Source: Psychroflexus sp.
GTDB taxonomy: Bacteria; Bacteroidota; Bacteroidia; Flavobacteriales; Flavobacteriaceae
Assembly (NCBI GenBank): GCA_003565575.1
Contig: PXBV01000117.1
Span: forward strand, 1-6,057
Reading direction: 5' to 3'
Length of the DNA: 6,057 nucleotides
Shown here one piece after another: positions 5,966 to 6,057 of this stretch (positions within the stretch are counted from its first letter, which is position 1; each line of letters starts with the position of its first letter). Below the pieces are notes generated by a model. It was not told the DNA's origin, made no database searches, and worked only from the letters and a program-made list of their open reading frames with translations. Both the position numbers and the translations under genes were made by a program.

Positions 5966-6057
5966 TTAGCTCATAAAATGATCATTAATTTTAACTCTTA
6001 ATTTTCTTACGTAGTCTTCATAAAGCCAATCTCTGTAATTCTTCGTATTGTTGATGA
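5966..6057 (-). CDS. C-terminal fragment of an unidentified protein (cut by the window edge)
   Basis: Only the last 29 codons and the TAA stop (5966-5968) are inside the window; the gene continues beyond the right edge. The visible end is charged and soluble in character, containing YRDWLYEDYVRKLRVK and ending DHFMS. The other two minus-strand frames contain stop codons, and a strong terminator follows at the right distance, so this is very probably a real gene end. It is co-directional with the BCCT gene but separated from it by the terminator. I do not recognise the family, and nothing visible supports a functional call. Confidence 0.7.
   Translation of the reverse strand, partial: INNTKNYRDWLYEDYVRKLRVKINDHFMS

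Overview
The window looks like an ordinary chromosomal stretch from a member of the Bacteroidota, most likely a marine-type Flavobacteriaceae. The DNA is strongly A+T-rich and no gene has a clear Shine-Dalgarno sequence. Exact copies of the Bacteroidota -7 promoter element (TAnnTTTG) lie just upstream of two start codons, and the leaders are A-rich. The protein sequences also fit flavobacterial homologues. The genus cannot be named from sequence alone.

Layout, left to right: a bidirectional hairpin terminator (15-52); a short-chain dehydrogenase/reductase on the minus strand (68-781); a 356-bp divergent intergenic region with paired TCAATTGA palindromes (782-1137); a plus-strand pair made of a YbdG-type miniconductance mechanosensitive channel (1138-2424) and an MFS permease (2421-3632) that overlap by the four bases ATGA; a 77-bp gap with a near-leaderless promoter; a small, divergent DedA/VTT-domain membrane protein (3710-4330, plus); and, convergent with it across only 14 bp, a BCCT-family betaine/choline/carnitine transporter (4345-5874, minus). 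Last comes a strong hairpin terminator (5926-5954) serving a minus-strand gene of which only the last 29 codons are inside the window (5966-6057).

Four of the five complete genes encode inner-membrane proteins. The theme that can be inferred is osmotic and membrane homeostasis. The BCCT carrier would import a compatible solute under high osmolarity, and the YbdG-type channel would relieve tension when osmolarity falls. The MFS permease is translationally coupled to the channel but its substrate is unknown. The DedA-like protein probably acts in lipid or polyprenyl-phosphate handling. The SDR is a complete, catalytically intact NADP(H)-type reductase of unknown substrate.

I see no mobile element, CRISPR array, defence system, RNA gene or pseudogene. 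Nothing here is convincingly a new system. The most interesting points are the channel-permease coupling, the paired palindromes in the divergent region, the BCCT protein without a long regulatory tail, and the DedA-like protein lacking the usual arginine motif.
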